64,000 nucleotides of DNA from Thalassobaculum fulvum. GTDB lineage: Bacteria; Pseudomonadota; Alphaproteobacteria; Thalassobaculales; Thalassobaculaceae. The DNA is taken from contig NZ_BMZS01000004.1 in NCBI RefSeq assembly GCF_014652915.1, positions 434,001-498,000 of the forward strand, given 5' to 3'. Positions within the stretch are counted from its first letter, which is position 1, and every line of letters begins with the position of its first letter. Positions 60,640-64,000 of the stretch are shown here, in pieces. The translations under genes and the position numbers were made by a program. The notes under the pieces are model-generated. The model saw nothing but the letters and a program-made list of their open reading frames with translations. It was not told where the DNA came from and made no database searches.

Positions 60640-60824
60640 TGGTCACGCTCCATCGGTCGGTCGATACGGGGTGGCGATACGTGGTGATACTGCGGTGCGA
60701 CAGCGTCCTTCCCAGGCCGCCGAAGCTCGAACATTATGCCATCGGCCCGCCGGTTTCGCCCGGTGTCGACGGGTCCCGTCCTCCCCCCTTCCCGACCGGA
60801 CGACTCCCGAGCCCAGAGGGTACC
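60640..60824. promoter_or_regulatory. Divergent promoter region with tandem GATAC decamers
   Basis: The 185-base gap separates the amidohydrolase from the flavoprotein operon. GTGGCGATAC (60671-60680) and GTGGTGATAC (60681-60690) are tandem ten-mers. A further GATAC occurs at 60663-60667. Helical-pitch spacing suits a regulator bound in tandem. No clear core promoter was picked. Confidence 0.4.
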
Positions 60825-62153
60825 TTGTCAGTCTCCGCCTCCGAATCGCCCGTCCCGGCCCGCCCGCTTCCCGCCGCCGCCGACGTGGTGGTGATCGGTG
60901 GTGGCGTCGCCGGCGTCAGCACCGCCTACTACCTGGCCCGCGCCGGCGTCTCGGTCGTGCTGTGCGAGAAGGGCCGGGTCGCCGGCGAGCAGTCGTCGCG
61001 CAACTGGGGCTGGGTCCGCCAGCAGGGCCGCGACGTCCGCGAGCTGCCGCTGATGATCGAGAGCCTGCGCTGCTGGCACGACCTGGCCCGGCAGGTCGAC
61101 GAGGACATCGGCTTCACGGTCGGCGGCGTCACCTACCTCTCGGAGACCGAAGCCGACCTGGCGCGGCACGAGGCTTGGCTCGCCAGCGTCAAGGAGTTCC
61201 AGCTCGACAGCCGGATGCTGAGCCCGGCCGAGGTCGACGCCATGCTGGGGCGCACCGACCGCCGGTTCCTGGGCGCCCTGCACACCCCGAGCGACGCCCG
61301 CGCCGAGCCGGCCAAGGCGGTGCCGGCGATCGCCCGGGCGGCCGAGCGCCTGGGTGCCGTGGTCCTGGAACGCACCGCGGTGCGCACGGTCGACCGCGAG
61401 GGCGGCCGGATCGCCGGCGTGGTCACCGAGCACGGCCGCATCGCCTGCCGGTCGGTGGTGCTGGCCGGCGGCGTGTGGTCCCGCCCGTTCCTGGAGAACA
61501 TCGGCCTGTCGCTGCCGCAGCTCGCGGTCAAGTCGTCGGTGCTGCGCACCTCCCCGGCGCCGAAACTGTGCGAGAGCACGTTCGGCGGCGTCTCGGCCTC
61601 GATCCGGCCGCGCCAGGACGGCGGCTACACGGTGGCGCGCAGCGGCGCCTCGCGGTTCGACATCATCCCCGCCGCCTTCACGCATTTCCGGGCGTTCACG
61701 CCGGTGCTGCGCCGCGAGTGGCGGAAGATCAAGCTGCGCTTCGGCCGGCCGTTCTTCGACGCGCTCGGCCAGCGCTCGTGGCGCGAGGACCAGATGAGCC
61801 CGTTCGAGGCGATCCGGGTGTGGGACCCGGAACCCGACCACGCCGTGCTCGACGACGTCATGCGGGCGGCCCGGTCGCTGTACCCGCAGCTCGCCGACGC
61901 GCAGCCGGTGGAGCGCTGGGCCGGCATGATCGACGTCACGCCCGACGAGATCCCCGCCCTCGGCCCGATCGACGCGATCCCGGGGCTGTTCATTGCCACC
62001 GGGCTGTCCGGACACGGTTTCGGGATCGGTCCTGGGCTCGGCTACGCGATGGCCCAGATGGTGCGCGGCGAGCCGACCTTCATCGACCTGTCGATGCTAC
62101 GCTACGCCCGCTTTCAGGAGCCGGGCGGCATCAGGTCGGCGGCGGAGGCCTGA
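60825..62153 (+). CDS. FAD-dependent DAO-family amino/imino acid oxidoreductase
   Basis: The 442-residue protein begins after a short tail with the FAD dinucleotide loop VVVIGGGVAGVSTAYYLARAG and the ribose-binding E in VVLCEKGRVAGEQSSRNWG. RPRQDGGYTVARSG is mid-chain and a C-terminal ATGLSGHGFGIGPG closes the DAO fold. Relatives oxidise glycine, sarcosine, D-amino acids or hydroxyproline. The start is TTG at 60825, with AGAGGG four bases upstream. Longer readings would consume the divergent promoter region. It heads the plus-strand operon. Confidence 0.88.
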   Translation: MSVSASESPVPARPLPAAADVVVIGGGVAGVSTAYYLARAGVSVVLCEKGRVAGEQSSRNWGWVRQQGRDVRELPLMIESLRCWHDLARQVDEDIGFTVGGVTYLSETEADLARHEAWLASVKEFQLDSRMLSPAEVDAMLGRTDRRFLGALHTPSDARAEPAKAVPAIARAAERLGAVVLERTAVRTVDREGGRIAGVVTEHGRIACRSVVLAGGVWSRPFLENIGLSLPQLAVKSSVLRTSPAPKLCESTFGGVSASIRPRQDGGYTVARSGASRFDIIPAAFTHFRAFTPVLRREWRKIKLRFGRPFFDALGQRSWREDQMSPFEAIRVWDPEPDHAVLDDVMRAARSLYPQLADAQPVERWAGMIDVTPDEIPALGPIDAIPGLFIATGLSGHGFGIGPGLGYAMAQMVRGEPTFIDLSMLRYARFQEPGGIRSAAEA

Positions 62154-62200
62154 GGCGGGACCGGTCGCCGGAGCGGACGAGAGACGGAGGCACCGCACCC

Positions 62201-63367
62201 ATGACCACACCGGACATCGTGATCGTCGGCGGCGGCATCAACGGCTGCGCCACCGCCTACCAGCTGGCGCGGGACGGCCATCGGGTGGTCGTGGTGGAAC
62301 GCTACGCCCCCGCCGCCATGGCGTCCGGCTGGACCCTCGCCGGGGTCCGGCAGTCCGGCCGCGACCCGGCGGAGCTGCCGCTGGCCCGGGCCGCCGTCGA
62401 GCTCTGGCCCTCCCTGTCGGACGAGCTCGGCGCCGAGACCGGCTACACCCGCGACGGCAACCTGCGGCTGGCCCGGACCGAGGACGAGGTCGACGTCATC
62501 CGCCGTCTGGTGGACGACCAGCGCGACGCCGGCCTCGAGCTGACCTTCCTGGAGACCAACGACGACATCCGCGCGGTCGCACCGGCGATCGCGCCGACCG
62601 TGCTGTCCGCCTCGTTCTGCCCGACCGACGGCCATGCCGACCCGCTGGCGACCGTCGAGGCCTACAAGGCCGCCGCCGAACGCCTCGGTGCGGTGTTCCG
62701 GCTCGGCGAGAGCGTGCGGTCGATCGACGTCAAGAACGACCGGGTCGCCGGTGTGGTGACCGACCGGGTGCGGATCGACTGCGGGGTCTGCGTGGTCGCC
62801 GGCGGCGTGCACGCCAACGACCTGCTGACCCCGCTGGCGCTGACCGTGCCGCTCAGGATCCCGATGGTGACGGTGCTGCAGACCGACCGGGTGCCGCCGC
62901 TGCTGAAGCCGGTGCTGGGCGCCGCCAACGCCGACTTCGCCGCCCGCCAGCAGCTCGACGGCCGGCTGCGGGTCACCAGCGGCGCCACCGACTGGCACGG
63001 CGCCATGGAGGACGGGCCGCTGCCGGTGGTCAATCCGTCGGTCGACAGCGTGGCCGCCACCATCGAGACCGTCGCGGCGGCCCTGCCGGTGTTCCGCGAG
63101 GCCAGGGTCGCGCGGATCTGGGCCGGGCTGCTGGACCTGACGCCGGACGCCCTGCCGGTGATAGAGCGGGCACCGGAGATCGACGGGCTGGTGATCGCCA
63201 CCGGCTTCTCCGGCCACGGCTTCGGGATCGCCCCGATGACCTCCCTGCTGCTGCGCGACCTGGTGGTCGGCGACACGCCGCGGCTGGCGGTCGACGCGTT
63301 CCGCCGCAGCCGGTTCGCCGAGGCCGAGCCCGGCGGTCCCGCCGCCTCGCTGACTCTGCACGGATAA
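62201..63367 (+). CDS. FAD-dependent DAO-family oxidoreductase, likely beta subunit of an opine/D-hydroxyproline-type dehydrogenase
   Basis: The 388-residue protein has the FAD loop IVIVGGGINGCATAYQLARDG, VVVVERYAP and a C-terminal ATGFSGHGFGIAPM. It resembles the upstream DAO protein but is a separate paralogue. Its position before a small 2Fe-2S protein and a second FAD protein matches heterotrimeric opine oxidase, HCN synthase or D-hydroxyproline dehydrogenase operons. There it is the substrate-oxidising beta subunit. GGAGG lies 11 bases before the ATG. Confidence 0.88.
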   Translation: MTTPDIVIVGGGINGCATAYQLARDGHRVVVVERYAPAAMASGWTLAGVRQSGRDPAELPLARAAVELWPSLSDELGAETGYTRDGNLRLARTEDEVDVIRRLVDDQRDAGLELTFLETNDDIRAVAPAIAPTVLSASFCPTDGHADPLATVEAYKAAAERLGAVFRLGESVRSIDVKNDRVAGVVTDRVRIDCGVCVVAGGVHANDLLTPLALTVPLRIPMVTVLQTDRVPPLLKPVLGAANADFAARQQLDGRLRVTSGATDWHGAMEDGPLPVVNPSVDSVAATIETVAAALPVFREARVARIWAGLLDLTPDALPVIERAPEIDGLVIATGFSGHGFGIAPMTSLLLRDLVVGDTPRLAVDAFRRSRFAEAEPGGPAASLTLHG

Positions 63368-63379
63368 GGGAGAACACCG

Positions 63380-63679
63380 ATGAGCGGGTTCCGGCGCAGC
63401 CGCGAGGCGCTGGTCGACGCGACCATCACGGTCGACGGCGAGCCGGTGGCTGCGGTCGAGGGCGAGAGCGTGGCGAGCGCGCTGATCGCCGCCGGCCGCG
63501 CCGGCTTCGCGGTCAGCGGCAAGACCGGGCACCGGCTCGCCCCGTACTGCCTGATCGGCGCCTGCTTCGGCTGCCTGTGCGAGATCGACGGCCGGCCGCA
63601 GGTCCAGGCCTGCCTGGAGCCGGTCCGCAGCGGGATGGTGGTGCGGACCCGCAACCCGGAGCCGCCCCATGACCGCTGA
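63380..63679 (+). CDS. (2Fe-2S)-binding subunit, gamma-type
   Basis: The 99-residue protein has a ferredoxin-like fold with a cysteine set in PYCLIGACFGCLCEIDG and a final one in QVQAC, suitable for one 2Fe-2S cluster. It resembles the small subunits of sarcosine/opine oxidase and D-hydroxyproline dehydrogenase. It would relay electrons between the FAD subunits encoded on either side. The stop overlaps the next ATG by 11 bases. Confidence 0.88.
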   Translation: MSGFRRSREALVDATITVDGEPVAAVEGESVASALIAAGRAGFAVSGKTGHRLAPYCLIGACFGCLCEIDGRPQVQACLEPVRSGMVVRTRNPEPPHDR

Positions 63680-64000
63680 GCGGGCCGACCTCGCGATCGT
63701 CGGCGCCGGACCGGCCGGGCTGGCGGCGGCGGCGACCGCCGCCGGCATCGGCTTGCGCGTCACCGTCCTGGACGAGCAGCCGGGGCCTGGCGGCCAGGTC
63801 TGGCGCGGCCTGGAGCGCCGCGGCGGCGACCGCGCCGGCATCGACCTGCTGCGCCGGGTGCGGGCGTCCGATGCCGTGCTCCGGTCGCGCACCACGGTGG
63901 TCGACGTCGGGTTCGGGGGCGACGAGCCGGTCGTGACCTGGCTGGACGGCGACCGGGTCGGCCGCACCATGGCCCGAGCGCTGATCCTGGCGGCCGGGGC
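63669..64000 (+). CDS. FAD-dependent oxidoreductase alpha subunit (partial, cut by window end)
   Basis: Only the first 110 or so codons are present and the frame is open to the edge. The product begins with DLAIVGAGPAGLAAAATAAG, a GxGxxG FAD site, followed by VTVLDEQPGPGGQVWRGL and a second dinucleotide region starting RALILAAGA. This fits the alpha subunit of opine oxidase/D-hydroxyproline dehydrogenase-like complexes. The ATG overlaps the end of the 2Fe-2S gene. Confidence 0.85.
   Translation, partial: MTAERADLAIVGAGPAGLAAAATAAGIGLRVTVLDEQPGPGGQVWRGLERRGGDRAGIDLLRRVRASDAVLRSRTTVVDVGFGGDEPVVTWLDGDRVGRTMARALILAAG

Noticed and set aside
1-64000. Mobile element or recent island boundary
   Set aside because: No transposase, integrase, target-site duplication or repeated tRNA 3' end was found. 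The tRNA-Gln lies at the left of the glycan locus, but no copy of its 3' end was noticed elsewhere.

Overview
The window is about 70% GC and reads as Alphaproteobacteria, probably a Rhodospirillales-type genome. This is inferred from strong G/C preference at third codon positions, the alphaproteobacterial-style Ppx/GppA and HAD-IIA genes, a tRNA-Gln with encoded CCA, and glycosyltransferases with repeat modules typical of that class. No insertion sequence, transposase, phage gene or CRISPR array was seen. Three parts are visible: a housekeeping edge (1-3.1 kb), a very large surface-glycan locus (3.1-58.9 kb), and a catabolic oxidoreductase cluster (59.2 kb to the right edge).

Housekeeping edge: a Ppx/GppA phosphatase and the rRNA methyltransferase gene rlmE on the minus strand, then tRNA-Gln(CUG) and a HAD-IIA hydrolase on the plus strand.

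Glycan locus: minus-strand operon A (7243 to 3098) holds a 2-oxoglutarate oxygenase, a radical SAM/SPASM enzyme and an FkbM methyltransferase. A plus-strand pair follows: a 53-residue SxtJ-like microprotein and a NodU/TobZ-type carbamoyltransferase. A long minus-strand operon (29010 to 9668, about 19 kb) holds two methyltransferases, three large glycosyltransferases (one fused to a methyltransferase), a sugar epimerase/dehydratase, a TPR-GT2 giant, a capsule-type transferase, a 30-residue ORF, a second 2OG oxygenase and a TPR-SGNH protein. Next come a repeat protein, a TPR protein and two divergent GT17 genes (29.2-34.0 kb). A CDP-sugar cassette (34.1-38.6 kb) encodes a cytidylyltransferase, sugar C-methyltransferase, 3,5-epimerase, ketoreductase and FkbM methyltransferase. 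A type I secretion ABC/MFP pair (39.6-42.7 kb) and further glycosyltransferases follow. At 47.0-51.8 kb lies an unusual ulosonic-acid cassette (NeuB-like, SDR, NeuA-like, transketolase). The block ends with more glycosyltransferases and an RTX protein (57.9-58.9 kb).

Together these genes would make nucleotide sugars (a CDP-linked branched 6-deoxyhexose and a CMP-linked ulosonic acid), assemble a long heteroglycan, and decorate it by carbamoylation, O-methylation and probably oxidation. No Wzx/Wzy flippase or polymerase, no glycan ABC exporter and no TolC gene is present. The only exporter is the type I system, whose likely substrate is the RTX protein. The layout recalls Caulobacter, where S-layer secretion genes sit beside the glycan genes needed for S-layer attachment. 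That comparison is inference.

Right edge: an amidohydrolase faces a plus-strand operon of two DAO-family flavoproteins, a 2Fe-2S subunit and an FAD subunit cut by the window end. It resembles opine or D-hydroxyproline dehydrogenase systems.
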